Counted from the stretch's first letter, positions 52,483-64,000 are shown. The stretch: 64,000 nt of DNA from Vicugna pacos (GCF_048564905.1 NC_133021.1:17523597-17587596); one strand, 5' to 3'. Notes: generated from the letters alone by a model not told the origin. Numbers and translations are program-made.

Positions 52483-53032
52483 CTGGGGCCACAAGAACTG
52501 GGAAGTAGGCTGCCATCTCTACCCATGGCAGACGCAGGAGGGCAATTGTTTCTGGTCCATCAGAAAATGCCCCGAGGCAGGGCAGGGTGGTGTGCTTTAC
52601 GAACAGCATCTTGGGCAGAGGGCAACTCCAGTGAGCCTGGCAGGGTGGCAGATGCTGGTGGGCGAGCATCTCGCATCCGTTCCTCCTGGACCACTCAGGG
52701 GAAGATGGGGACAGAGGCGCTGGCGTGGGCTCCTTATCCCTCAGATGTGTGGGCAGATTCCCGTGTGTGCACACACCTGGCTAGCACTAACCTATTTGTG
52801 GGCCAGATAGATTCCTGAGAAGAGGCGCGGCAGGAAGTGCCTGCCCCTCTCCCTGGCCCTGTGTGCTAAGACAGGCGTGGGTCCCCGTGTCAGTACCTGT
52901 CCTTCCTTCCTGAGGTCCTCCTGCTGCTTTTGCAAAAGGGCACGCCTGCCATGGGTGAGGCCTGCATGGGAGTGGGGGTGGGTTTCCTGGATTTCCAGGT
53001 GTATTGGGTCAAACGTGGCTGTTACCAAAGGC

Positions 53033-53480
53033 AAGTTCAAGTGCCCGACGGACCGTGAAGCCAAACAACCCAAAATGCGGGAGTTTGGAGGAGAGAAAGG
53101 CTTATTCAGGGCCAAGGAAGGAGGACAGGGTGGCTCAAGCCCAAGGAAACCCCAAACTCCCCAGAGGGTTTCAGCAAAGCCTATTTAAAAGCCAGGTGGG
53201 GGGGCGTCACAGAGTGCACGATCAGCTCGCACGGTCCTTTGGTTGATGTTGAGGGAACAGGGTGGTCAATGCTGCCAACCCCTGGGCACCAGAAAGTCTG
53301 GGGGCCACGTGCTCTCAATCATCAAGCAGTTAATTTCTTCCCTTTGGTGGTGGTTTTGAGCATCTGAAACACTCGGGAAACATACATGAGATACTGCTAT
53401 CTGGGTCCTTGAGAGAGGAGCTGCAGCAAAGGACACGGGGGAGGGGTCTGTCCCTGGAAGGCCCCCCAGGGTCCTGGATT
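53033..53480 (-). mobile_element. ERV-type solo LTR, family A copy 2
   Basis: It is homologous to 8937-9385 throughout: GGAGAGAAAGGCTTATTCAG, CAGCAAAGCCTATTTAAAAG, ATCAGCTCGCACGGTCCTTT, CCTTTGGTGGTGGTTTTGAG, GAGGGGTCTGTCCC. On the minus strand it has the TTTTAAATAGG TATA-like box. It is broken and solo. Confidence 0.82.
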
Positions 53481-54949
53481 ATTATTGAGACCTGGGGCTG
53501 GGCTGGGAGCTGCAGTGTCCAGTCCTGCCCAGGTCACTGGACGCCTCTCCTCTCGGCGTGGACCCTGAAAGCAGGTGAGGGAATGCTCCCCAACACTCGC
53601 ACCACCCCCTACGCCTTTTCAAATGAATGTCATTTAAAAACAATCAGAAGTCGTTGAGAATTAATTTTCAGAAGTAGTCCTTGCCGAATAACGCGTTACA
53701 CATCCTCTCCCTGGGGGTCAGTTCTCTCACTGTCGGGCCTTTAGTGCTTACAGAAAGCTGTGCCGAGTTAAGCCCAAGTTTTTGGTCAGGATATGCCGTT
53801 CTCAACCACCTCCCTGATTCCTGGGCCATCTGATGTCCCAGCAGAGTCCACCCTCGTTCTCTGAAGACCAGGACTGCAGAGGGGGTGGTCTTGCAGGGCG
53901 TTGGGTCGGGGGACACAGGCCAAGCCAAGAAGTTATCATTTATATGTTTATGTCCTCCCTGATCTTTCTTCCCGATTGTCGGGCAAAGACAGGGAACAAG
54001 AACTGAGCGATCAGGACATCTTCCCTACGGCTCAGCGTTGGCCCAGGGCCAGAGTGGAGCTGAGGCTGCCCAGCAGGGGGGCCTGGTACCCTGTCCTCAG
54101 GGTTTACAGTGGGATGGGGAGTTCTCTGAGGTGGGTTTATGTCAATGAGCATCTAGTAAGTGAGGGAAGGCGCCTGCCGGGGAGGTGGGCAGCGGGCCAG
54201 AAGGGGGCGGCCAGCTGGGCTGCATGTTCTTCCTCCTCTTTCCAGTCTGGCCAGCGGTTGGCTTTGCTTTTTTCCATGTACATGGCCTTGTGGATACAAG
54301 GCTGCTGTGACCGGCTCAACCTGGAGACCCAAAGGGCTGTGACCCAGGCCCTGGCCCCGGCCCCGTTGTCACCTTGGAGAATTGAGATGCATGCACTCGG
54401 GGGATAAAAACAGCAAAACCCCAGTGACAGTGGAGTGTGGTGTCCGCTAAGGGGTTTGCACAGTGATTCCTGCAAGAGTCAAGAGAGGGAGCAAGCTCTT
54501 TCTCTGCGATCCTGGGAATTCTTCACCGAGGAAAGATTTGAGCTCTGTCTGAAAAACATGGTAGAATTTGGAAGAAGGTGTGTGGGGGCATGGGGGCAGC
54601 AGGTGTAAACACCCAGGCGCAGGGCAACACAGGCGTATTGGACAGTGCGTTCCCCGGCTGGCAGACGTGGAGGGCAGCGGGCAGGTCCGGCTGGGAAGGT
54701 GAGTCAGGGCTAGCCTGGGCCTTGGATGCTAGACTTCAACTGACAGGAAATTCGCTCTGGAAGAAGTGATGAGAGCAGGGTTGTGAGTCCAGGGCTCTTA
54801 CAATGGAAGGTGCTGTAGGGGAGCTCTTGCCAAACCCTGTATGTGATGCTTCAGGAAGCTCGCACTATCAGATGGGGGACAGATTGTTAGGGTACAGAAC
54901 AGTTGCCTCAGTCTGCAACTCTGAGCTACCGGAGGATACAGCATACCCC
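53481..54949. other. Unique sequence, nothing recognised
   Basis: About 1.5 kb. A 168-codon plus-strand frame (53901-54407) and its antisense shadows have no domain. Confidence 0.5.
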
Positions 54950-55230
54950 AGACTACTGCTAGGTATTAGGCTGCAAGTGACAGAAAAGCCCCAAATCACA
55001 AGGATTTAAGAATGTTTTTTTTTCTCTCACATTTAAAAAATTCAGGGGTAGACAGTTAAGGATTGGATGGTTTTCCTTGGTCTCAGGGATCTAGACTGCT
55101 TCTAGCTTACTGAGCTGTGTGTGTATGTTTTCTTCCCAACAACTACTCACGGTCCGGGATGGCTGCTGCAGCTCCAGCCTTCACATGTTACACCAGGCAG
55201 CAGGAAGAAGGAAGAGATGAAGGAGTATGG
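54950..55230 (+). mobile_element. Ancient diverged interspersed repeat (family not named)
   Basis: GGCTGCAAGTGACAGAAAAG, AATTCAGGGGTAGACAG, TGGCTGCTGCAGCTCCAGCC and TTCACATGTTACACC follow the order of an old mammalian repeat, apparently the same one as at 13700-14020. Confidence 0.45.
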
Positions 55231-55237
55231 AAGACTA

Positions 55238-56370
55238 AAATGGCCATAAACTCCTTGACAGTCCTCCACTGAGAAGTCGGGATATGTCATAGTCCCTTGA
55301 GTGAACTTCTTTGTTCACTAGAAGATGGCAGTAGTGATGTTGTGCCAGTTTCTAAATCCACATCTTAAGAAAATGACAGCTTACACAGCCTCTAGGAATA
55401 TTCTCTCTCAGAAGAATGAACTGTCATGTGATGCACCTGACCATCCTTTCTGCCCTGCTGGAGAGGCCCGACGTAGTGACTCTGGCTGACAGTCTGTCGA
55501 TCCTGGTCTTCCAACCACCTCCGCCAAAGTGCCAGTCAGGTGAACAAAGCCAACTTGGCTCCCATAAACCAGCCCGCCTACCAGCTGAATGTCACCAATT
55601 GACCCAGTAGAGGAAAGAAACGTATCATCTAGTGGGCCCTGTCCAAGTTCCAGATCCATAAAATTGTGAAAAACAATAAAAACGATTGTTGTTTTAAACC
55701 ATTCAGTTCAGGGATAATTTGTTATGCAGCAGTGGACAACAGGAACACAACTTGGTGCCTGGAAGTGGGTTTCTGCCACAATAAAAACTTAGCACATGCC
55801 CTTGGCTTTGGGACGCAGCATCTCAAGGCAGGACCTTGAGAAGATCGTTAATAAAAGCTGGAAGGATCGCAAAGAAACTTGATGAGAGACTGGAGGGCAG
55901 ACAGAGAGTAAAATGTTATTGGAGGCTGGCCAGAAAGTTCAGCAACATTGTCACCCTTAGTAACAAGGAAAACAGAGAGGCTAACTGATGAACTCAAGGG
56001 TCTGGCTGAGAGGACTCCAGGCAGAAGACAGAACATACCACGGGCTTCTTCCAGCTGCCTGTGACGAACTGTGTGAAGAGAGAGGTGGACTAAGGGAATA
56101 TAAAGGGGCCGGGGCTTTCTGGGTGTGTAACAAAACTCTGCCTCTTTGCCACTGTCTCCCTGCAAGTGTCTCACAGTGAGAAATGGCTTCAGGACAAAGA
56201 TCAAATCCAGGGCGCCCTGTGCAGTGTGGCCTCGGGGTGGTCATCCCTAGTTCGTGGCTATAAGACTTCTTTTCAGACCTTAGAAAGATGTAACAATATG
56301 CCTCACAGGGCTTCTAAGAGTCTTAAAGGCGGGCCTCATAGACTTTTCTCTGTCAGACAATAGGGCTTTT
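55238..56370 (+). mobile_element. MaLR (ERVL-MaLR, MLT1-type) LTR with adjoining internal sequence
   Basis: 55238-55747 reads as a MaLR LTR: a CCTCCACTGAGAAG..GGGATATG start, AAGATGGCAGTAGTGATG, an AATAAAAACGATTGTTG polyadenylation area and the end TTTGTTATGCAGCAGTGGAC. It is followed at once by ACTTGGTGCCTGGAAGTGGG, the position and style of the primer-binding region of this family. Text to about 56370 then has the feel of MLT1 internal sequence. It is an old, badly broken fossil that encodes nothing. Confidence 0.65.
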
Positions 56371-56879
56371 AAGAATTTTAAGGACGCTGGGAGCCCTTCC
56401 CTGAGAGGAGGACTTGGTTCTAATCAGAAACTGGAGATGTGTTTCTGGCTGGATTTCCAAATTGCTGTGGACCACGTTGCTGACGTAGGCTTTCTCTCTT
56501 CCCCGAATTTGGATTCCCTCTTTGGGCGGAGGGCGGACCGTGGTGTTTTCCCATCCTGACGTGACATCGTTTGTTGAATGGGTGGGGTCACGGTGCTCTT
56601 TCTCTAGTTCACAGGTCTTCGGAACAAGAGGTACCAGACTTGAGTTGCTGCTCCTGGGGAAACACTCCAGTGCACCTGGACCCGCCTCAGAGGATGCTCT
56701 GCGGGACCTTGAGCCTGAGCCTGGGCTGTGGCAGGGAGAGGCCTTGGAGGGGGCGGGGAGGCTTTGGATTCTGTGCCTGGAACTAACCTAAGTAGTTTGG
56801 GCTGGAGGACGGTCTGTGGCGGGTCGCCCACCATGCTGTGGGTCTGAGTCACAAACTAGCTGGATTTGAAGAGTTTGCA
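56371..56879. other. Unique sequence, nothing recognised
   Basis: About 500 bp between the MaLR interior and a T-rich insertion. No gene or repeat was seen. Confidence 0.5.
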
Positions 56880-56940
56880 TTTGAGGCAACTTTTCTTTTT
56901 TTTGTCTGTTTTTGTTTTTTGCTTCCTTTTGAGGCAACTT
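56880..56940 (-). mobile_element. Tail-only retroinsertion: 35-bp A-rich insert with 13-bp perfect TSD
   Basis: TTTGAGGCAACTT occurs at 56880-56892 and 56928-56940. Between them lies only 35 bp of T-rich sequence (56893-56927), on the minus strand an A-rich string. This is what an L1-type reverse transcription event looks like if it stopped within the poly(A) tail. The source RNA cannot be known. Confidence 0.8.
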
Positions 56941-59391
56941 CCTAGTCCAGTTTAAATGCAAATGGAAACCTGGCAGGTTAATCCTTGGGGACTACAAACA
57001 ACTGGTCAGCACTTCACCTCTGGAAAACCCAAGCTGGACTCTGCACGATGACATATGGATGACAGCGTGCGGGAGGTGACTCCAGCCTTCCCTTTCCTGC
57101 TTCCGTGGGGGCTGAGGAGGGGGCCTCTTGCTGGGGAAGGTGACTCAGTCTAATGGACTCCGTCTGCTGTGACCCTGTCCGAGGTCACGCGTGGAAGGGC
57201 AGAGGTGGCAGGGACCGAGGAGCCCGTGGGGAGAGGTGGCTCCCTTGACAGCTCCTGAGAAATGACTCAACTTGGAAAAAGTGGGCTTTCTAGCCCTGCA
57301 TGGGCATGTCCTGAGCTCTTTTCGGTGGGAGGCCACCGTCCACAGAAGGGAGTGAGCCTGGGGACCTGCAAGCCAGGTGGGACCAGCAGTTTCCATCTCT
57401 CCGCATGCTCCCCTTATGTTTTCCTCAGAACTCTGTGACTGCATCCAAATTTTTTCCACTCAGCCATTCTTCTGAGGACATGCTCACCTCTGTCTCCCAA
57501 GAAACAGTTTAGAAATGATGGCTAAACCAAGCCCCGCAGGGCAGGGCCCATGTGAGTCCCGCTGCGGAGTGGGATGGATGGATGCTGGAGAGAGTCCCCG
57601 GATGTTTATTCCCCTCCCCTCCCGAATATTCCCTCTGCCCTCTCCACAGCTGCCGGGAACTTGGCATTTGGTTTTTTGGCCTCTTCCTTTAAACAACTGA
57701 ACCAAATGGCTTCTGATGCCCACAATCATAACCGCCTCGAGTTAAACCTGAAAAACTTTTGACCGCTGTTCTGCATTTCAGTTTTCACAAAGAAAGTAAA
57801 GGGAAATGTGCCAACTTGAGAGCCCAGACCTCGGTTCCTCTGGGGACAGGAGCTGGAGCTGTCAGGTGCCCAGCAGCTAGGGCTTCACTGTGCTTCCCCT
57901 GTAGGAATGGGACGGCTGGGGACTGAGTGACACAGACAGGGACGGGAGGATGAAGAGGCTGGTCGGGGCACAGGTGACTGGGTGCGGGAGTCCGGGCTTT
58001 TTTTTTTTCTCTTCCGCATTTTTTTCCTAAAGGAGCCACCCCCCCGCTCTAGAAATGTCAAGCATTTTCCAAACGACATTTCAGGTAAAGTCGATCGGCT
58101 CGAGTTTCTGAGAAAGCACTTAAAGGCAAACTTTAGGAGCAGAATGTCAGCATTCTGGACCCTCCTGATGTTATTAAAGGTGCAGGTGGTGGCTGACATG
58201 GCTAAGTGGATGGGGGCAGGAGCTGGTCCCTGGCCAGAAGGCATCACAACTCATCATCCCCTAAAATACCCATCAGGGAGATGGACGAACCCTAGGAAAG
58301 ATGGGCCGTACATTTGAAGATGCTTATTTTTCCTCCAGATTACGTGCAAATCCCATTATAAGAGGGAGCACCTGGTCCGAGGCTCAGGACCCTAGGTGAC
58401 GGGGGATGGGGCCCATGCACCCCCGAGGCTGGCCAGAGAGCCCACACCAGAGGTACACCCTTGCACTGGTCTCACCCGCCTTCTGGATGGCACCCAGGTA
58501 CCCTGCCTGGACCACTCTCTCCAGACTGCTGGGTTGCAAGAGCAGAGCAGCCTGGGCCTCCCGGGTTGAGGGAGGGCCAGCACCTTGCCCACCTGGCGTC
58601 TCGGCACCTCTTGGGGCGCTGCCTCTGTGGGCTGCCCTGTACTCCGATCAGGCCACGGTGGCAAGTGTTCCTGGCCCAGAGCTCAGGGCTGAACTCAGAT
58701 CTCGTTTCAGGAAGCAGCGTGGCCTCCCTGCCAATCGTAGGGGTGGGAGCACCGAGGCCAGTGATGCGGGCCGTTCCTTTGCCAGCAAAAGGGCTGGAGT
58801 GCAGTCTTCCCAGGATTCATTTCAAATCAGGCTGAAAAAAAAGACGCCTCATTTCGCCTAAGTGCCGCCTTTGCAGAGTGAAAACGGAGACTTTTATCTG
58901 TCTCTGCCTGCTGCCTTCTCCACCCCCCCTGCCTCAGAGGTGGTCTAATGGTAAATGGTTCATTGCTGCTAACCAGTTCCAGGGCCTGGGACAGGAAAGG
59001 GCAGGAGGCCGGCTGCAGGCGGGGCAGGACGGGGCAGTGGTGGGGAGAGCACTTGACTACGGCTCCTCCTCCCTGGCCATGAACCTGGCGCGGTCTCTTC
59101 CTCCTTAGGCTCTGGGCTCACCTGAGTGCCTTCTGGGGAGCCCTGATCTGGATTCAACTGGGGCTCGAAACTCCGAGAACCGCTTTCTTGCTCAGGCCTC
59201 TTGAATTGGCCATGGGATCTGACCTGGGGCAGAAGGAAGCTCTTTCGGCCACCCCATCAGCTCCTGGCGGGCATGGCCAGGCCACAGGGCCTTCATGACT
59301 CTGCTGGGCTGTATTATCAAAGGAGTGCTTGATTTATGAACGTCAGAAAATTGTAAACCCCAGCCTTCCTTAAGCTTTAAGTTCAGCTTTT
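56941..59391. other. Unique sequence, no gene recognised
   Basis: About 2.45 kb. 57490-58360 is AT-richer and repeat-free. 58400-59110 is GC-rich. No frame with a known domain. Confidence 0.5.
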
Positions 59392-59471
59392 AATCTAGTG
59401 TTCATTTTTTTGACTTTTTTTAAATCGAATTATAGTTGATTTCTAGTGTTGTGAATCTAGCATTCATTTTT
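59392..59471 (-). mobile_element. Tiny L1 3'-end insertion with 18-bp TSD
   Basis: AATCTAGTGTTCATTTTT (59392-59409) and AATCTAGCATTCATTTTT (59454-59471) flank about 44 bp that contain a T-rich tail and AATTATAGTTGATTTCTAGT, the complement of the last bases of the local L1 family. The repeats differ at two bases. Confidence 0.8.
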
Positions 59472-61969
59472 AACTTAAAACGTTTAATCCCATTTTAAGC
59501 TGTCATCCTACCCAGCTGGCCCATTTAAAAGCTTGGAAGGACTTCATGGACTGTCCGTAACATTCTTAGCTTTCCCCACAATTCAGTCCAAGCTATATTC
59601 CTGTCCATCTCCCTTTCTATCCAAAAGCCCCATTATCTTAAGGGAAAACATGACTTGGGAAACAGTGTTCAAATGTGAAGTTTCCTCCGATGTAAATTTG
59701 GAGGCTTGGGTCTCAGTCTACTCCCTTTGGCTGGAAGTGCTTTGATTAGGTGGCATGTGAATGTTTTTAGAGTCCAGGGCAAGCTGCCTCTTTCACCACT
59801 CAGAGCAGAACATTTAGGAAGAAACCCTCTCTCTATCTCTTCTCCCATCTGGGAGGCAAGCTCAGAGCAGGCATTAAGGTGGGCTGTTGGCCCTGCACAC
59901 CAACCCCGCAGAAGCCTGGCAGTCCACCTGGGGAGCCTCCACCTCTGTCCATCCCTGAGCTGACCCGAGGGCCCAGCTCCATCCTCAGCTGCTCGGTCTC
60001 CTCCCAGGCCTGGGATCTGAGGTGAAGTGACCTCCTCATCCCATCCAGTCTGTTCATCCAACCTCCCCTCTAGACCCCACCTCACTTCTCTTATTCTGCA
60101 CCCGAATATCAGCCACACACAGCTAATCCTTTGGGATTTTTCCAACCAGATGTTATGTAGTTCATAAGACTGTTTTTGTTTTAATAGACACTTCTATGAG
60201 AAGTGATCTTTCAGGTAGGACTCAGAAGAGAACTTAATCGCTGGCAAGTTGGGGAACCTTCAAAATTTAAACATACACACCATGAACTTTTGCAAGAATG
60301 GATGATCAACCAAGCCTTTGCGGAGTTTTTACTGAGTCTGCGTCCCAAGGCGGCCCTGGGCTGTGAGCAGTGGTCATTAACAACAGTCGGGGAACTTGAG
60401 TTACCCACGGAAGGCGTGCCGGGTGTGCCCCACCATTTACGGGCCTGAGCCACACCAGTAACAGGACCGGCCACGCGCAGTCTCAGCTTCGCTTGTTGGA
60501 AACCAGTAGCTGTGTAACACTCTGAAAGCTGCCCTTTGGGAACCATAGATTTTAATTTCAAACCCTTAATTCACGAGCAAGTTTATTCAATGAGGAACAG
60601 GCACAGGGGATTGTGCAGAGTTAAGAAAAATGTCCGCTAGGCCAATTACCCCAAGTCTGGGCCCTTCACAGCTCTGGCGCAGGGCGGGTCATGCCTATAA
60701 GAAAATGCAGACCATTTCACTGCTTGGTTTGCCTGTGCATCAGGGAGGAGGGGCTTCTGCTTTCACTCAGATTGATTGATTGCGTTTTCTTTTCCTTGGT
60801 AATCGTTAAAAAACAAAATAAAACCTCCTGTAAGCCTTTTGGAACTTCTGGAAAAGTCCCTGTGCTGAGGACCGCTGAATCTGAGAAGAGTCAGGAGCAG
60901 AGCTGGAAACCACTTTTCCGCACCCCCTCTTCCCGGGCTGGGGACCCTTTCCTTCCCCAGGATGTCATGGGTGAGTGGGAAGCCATCCCGGGGCAGTGAG
61001 CAAAATCAACCAAACCAGACTGGGTTTGCACTGGCAGGAGGCCCGGGGAAACCTTGCTGATGGCAGGAAAGGACGGCCACGCCCTGGTGGGCGTGAAATG
61101 CCCCCCTCACCTCTAATTACAAAGAAGAAAAAAAAATTGCTAAAAAAAAAAAGATGCTTCACGTGTCTTAATATAACTGGAAGCGACCATCTTAAGCTTT
61201 GAAGGCTGCATCCTTTGAGGCAGTTTCCAAAGGAACTCCACGTCAGGGGTAGTTGACGTGGTCGTGGTGAGGAGTCTGTTTCAGATAAGCATCCTGCAGT
61301 CCTGGGTGGGGGCTCATCCTAGGAGGGGAGCCTCAGGGCACAGACGTGACTGGAGTTGGTTTGATTGGAGTGGAAATGGGGTCTTCAGCCCCACTCTCTA
61401 CCAGCTGCCAGCACTCCCTGGGTTCTGCTCCGCCCTCTTGGTCAGTGTCCCAGAGGACACCCAGCCACCCTTTGGGGCTGGGATCCAACGCCTGACACTG
61501 ATGGGGCTGCAGGGACTTGCGGACGCTTTCTTCCCCACAGCTCTCTCTGGGGCTGCGTGGGCTGTGGGAGGGGTGAGGACAGAGTGAGGACCTCCAAGAC
61601 CTCCAGGCACTGGGCTCTGTTTGGTCCCCCAGGGGCAAGACCCTCCCATCTCGTCCCCATTGCTGTCTCTTGCTTTTCTGTGTTAACTCAGTTGCATCGC
61701 CCTCCGCTGTCTGGTTTCTTCAGGAAGCAGTGGGATCATAGGAGGCTCCCTGGTCCTCATCTTGAAGGCTAGCAACTAGGCATCTCCCAGCTGTCATCCT
61801 CCAGCTCATCAGTGTTTCAGGTCCGTGATGGAGCCCGGGGGAGGGGGTTGATTACCTGGACGCATCTACCCCCGCCCCTTCGCACTTAGAGCCCGCAGTG
61901 AAGTGGGTTCAGGTGGGAGCCCTTTGGCCATCACGCTAAGCTGTGGCCTCTGAGTGACCCACCAGGGCC
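59472..61969. other. Unique sequence, no gene recognised
   Basis: About 2.5 kb. 60780-60830 and 61120-61160 hold A-rich tracts. No repeat or coding region was identified. Confidence 0.5.
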
Positions 61970-62330
61970 TCCGGCAGATGCCCATTTGTGTTGAAAATTG
62001 CGATTATTTGCAGGGCCCTGCGCAGAAAATTTTATAGATAAATGATGGCCATAAGTGTCCTGTTGAGTCTTTGCTGAGGGATTATTGTCAAGGCATTGCT
62101 TAGAAGTTATCCAAACAAAACTCCCTCAGTTCTGAACACACATCGGTTTGTCTACGTACGAACATTACAAATCGTGTTTGCAGGGGTTTATTAGCTGGTG
62201 TCCGACTCCTTCAGTTCTGAGGCTGCTCGGGAGCCGCGTACTGGCCAAGGGAAAGTCGTGATGTGTTAGTGCAGCTCTGTAGAAAGCTGATTGTTAGTCA
62301 AATGGATCCCAGCCAGATTTGGAGTCTTAC
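61970..62330. promoter_or_regulatory. Repeat-free AT-rich block, candidate conserved non-coding element
   Basis: The block includes GTTGAAAATTGCGATTATTT, AAATTTTATAGATAAATGAT, TACGTACGAACATTACAAAT and GGGTTTATTAGCTGG. It has no repeat match and an even, moderately AT-rich texture, unlike the GC-rich surroundings. Function is inferred from texture only. Confidence 0.3.
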
Positions 62331-62384
62331 GAAGAGCTGACCTCAAAGGGACCTTCAAGATCATACACTCCAACCTTTTCTTTT

Positions 62385-62565
62385 TTTGACTGAGCTACAG
62401 TTGATTGACAATATTGTGTTAGTTTCAGGTGTGCAGCAAAGTGATTCAGTCATATACATATTCCTTTTTAGATTCTTTTGCACTATACGTCATTATAAGA
62501 TTCTGAATATATTTCCCTGTGCTATATGGTACATCTTTGTTGTTTATCTATTTTATATATAGCGC
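62385..62565 (-). mobile_element. 5'-truncated L1 3' end
   Basis: The T-rich start, ACAGTTGATTGACAATATTG, TGTGCAGCAAAGTGATTCAG and TTTCCCTGTGCTATATGG are the complement of the L1 3' UTR seen elsewhere in the window. No clean TSD was found. Confidence 0.88.
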
Positions 62566-62659
62566 TGTTTCAATTTCTTCAAAGAAGAACCAGAGGGAGC
62601 CTTAAAGGCCGGGATGGGCTGGCACTTTGGTTCACCCCTCCTTAAAAGAACTTTAAAGC

Positions 62660-62765
62660 AGAGAGGGTATAGCTCGGTGGTAGAGCACATATTTAGCATA
62701 CACAAAGTCCTGGGTTCAAGCCCCAGCACCTCCATTTGAAAATAAATAAATAAATGAACCTCATT
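62660..62765 (+). mobile_element. Camelid Vic-1-like tRNA-derived SINE
   Basis: GAGAGGGTATAGCTCGGTGG holds the A-box region, GGTTCAAGCCC (62713-62723) is the B box, and CCAGCACCTCC leads to an AATAAATAAATAAATGAACC tail. It is well preserved. No TSD was identified. Confidence 0.92.
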
Positions 62766-64000
62766 CACCCCCCCCAAAAAAAACCTACAAAAAAAGAGAA
62801 TTAAAAAAATTTTTTTCTTAATTGGCCTTGGCTGGTGGGGCGCAGAGTCTGCAGCTGGCTGCGGCCCCCCTGTTCCCCGCCTGTTTCCCGGCTGCCCCCC
62901 AGGGTGGGCGGGAGGCAGCTCCGCTGTGCGGCTTATTCAGACGGAGCCTGGGGCGCCAGGCCTGGCCCCGCCCGGTGGAGACTGGTTCTCCGGCAGGTGG
63001 GGGCCAACTCCACCCGCCTCACACTCTTCACACAGAATGTTCTCTCACTTTCTTTGGAAAGTAACCTTATACCCGTCCGTCCCAGCTGAGGCAAGGAGGT
63101 GGAAGTTTAGCATTGGCCCTGTTGGGAAGCCGGAACAAAAATTAAACAACTCGAGAGACGAGCCCCTCTCCCACTCCAGCCCTGGTTCCACAGCCTCCAG
63201 CTGGAACCAGCTCCAACATCTGGGATTTATCAGTCGCCCCCACATTAACCCATTGGTTTCAGGAGTTGGGATTTCCTAAACCCAAAGCACTAAATTTGGC
63301 AATTTTTTTTTAACCTTTCCTTTCTGACTTTTAAGGAAGCAGGGAGCGTGTGTGGGCTAGGAGGCCAGTTTGGGTAGTAGCAGGTGGTTTCACATTGGCT
63401 ACCCACAGTGAACTCAGAGAAAGGAAAGTGAACTCAAACGGCCCTTGTTTGAGTTCCTCGTGGGTGTGTTGGGGTCTCCAGGTTCCTGCCCCAATGCTGT
63501 GCCTTTTTGCCTCTGGCTTTTGGAAGACAAAACCCTAAATAACATTGACCCTCATCGGCCCTCACTGAACTGATTACTTAAAACCTGGGGCTCTTAGGCT
63601 GGAGAGGGAAAACTCCCCCTACCTCGGGGTGGGGGTGCTACCAGGTCCCAGGAGAGCTCGGTTCCCTCCTTCAGCTGGACCCGGCAAACAGGAGCGACAA
63701 GAGGCCGTGGGCGCACGCTCCGGGGAAGGGGCGGCAGAAGCGGCTGGGGAACAGCAGGCCGACTTGTTACGCGTTCTCATGATTGGCTCCATGTTTTTCT
63801 TGTCCCTCTTCAGAGAGCTGATGGAGCGCACGGACAAGAGTATGTGGGTACCCAGGCTAGCAAAGGAAATTAACTGCAGTGGCATGGGAGGCCCACTCCC
63901 GCCCTGGCCAGTCGGCTGCAGCAGCCCCAGGTCCCGGGGCCACGTGAGCTGAGCACACTTGATGCTCCTCGGCAGGCTGAAGTCCATGGTAACTCCCGCT
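62766..64000. other. Unique sequence to window end; contains an uncertain 122-codon frame
   Basis: No repeat was recognised. A minus-strand frame at 63619-63987 starts with ATG in a strong context (ACCATGG) and encodes 122 residues beginning MDFSLPRSIKCAQLTWPRDL. I recognise no domain, and the window ends just upstream. It may be the start of an exon or chance. 63650-63760 is moderately CpG-rich. Confidence 0.3.

Noticed and set aside
51969-53480. The LTRs at 51.97 and 53.03 kb as a pair
   Set aside because: They belong to different families (B and A) and only unique sequence lies between them.

Overview
This is a 64 kb piece of mammalian nuclear DNA, most likely from a camelid (camel, llama or alpaca). 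The main clue is four copies of a short tRNA-derived SINE with A and B boxes and a 3' tail of the AATAAATAAATAAACC type, as in the camelid Vic-1 family recalled from memory. There are no Alu, B1/B2 or BovB-like sequences. The rest of the repeat set (L1 3' ends, MIR, L2, MaLR LTRs, class I ERV-type LTRs, a Tigger-like DNA transposon) is normal for a placental mammal.

I see no functional protein-coding gene, rRNA, true tRNA or CRISPR array. The one unmistakable protein homology is an intronless copy of CSDE1 (UNR, an RNA-binding cold-shock-domain protein) on the minus strand at 31789-33246. It lacks both ends of the coding sequence. It keeps a 454-codon open frame and is then broken by a 4-bp duplication. 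Its 3' side runs straight into an old MaLR-type LTR. It is a processed pseudogene. The window otherwise looks intergenic or deeply intronic.

Layout: 1-5.2 kb holds an ancient L1M remnant split by a SINE, a short L1 3' end with target-site duplications (TSDs), unique sequence and a 1.3 kb L1 3' end. 5.5-13 kb holds three LTRs separated by unique sequence. 13-31 kb is mostly GC-rich unique sequence with MIR fragments, two SINEs, two notable inverted-repeat structures (23660-23693 and 25546-25619) and a clean solo LTR with 5-bp TSDs (28340-28731). 31.4-33.2 kb is the LTR/CSDE1 retrocopy. 37.6-41.3 kb is an L1/DNA-transposon/L2/microsatellite/L1 cluster. 43.9-47.6 kb contains the two most CpG-rich stretches, each beside AT-rich sequence that resembles conserved regulatory DNA. 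48.8-56.4 kb is LTR-rich: two LTR families also seen at 8.9 and 12.5 kb recur here, followed by a MaLR LTR with internal sequence. 56.4-64 kb is mostly unique, with three small or tiny retroinsertions and a SINE.

Nothing here forms an operon or pathway. The possible biology lies in candidate regulatory blocks, three CTCF-like motifs on the same strand, and insertion history. Repeat families were assigned by eye from remembered consensus sequences, so names and edges are approximate unless a TSD fixes them.
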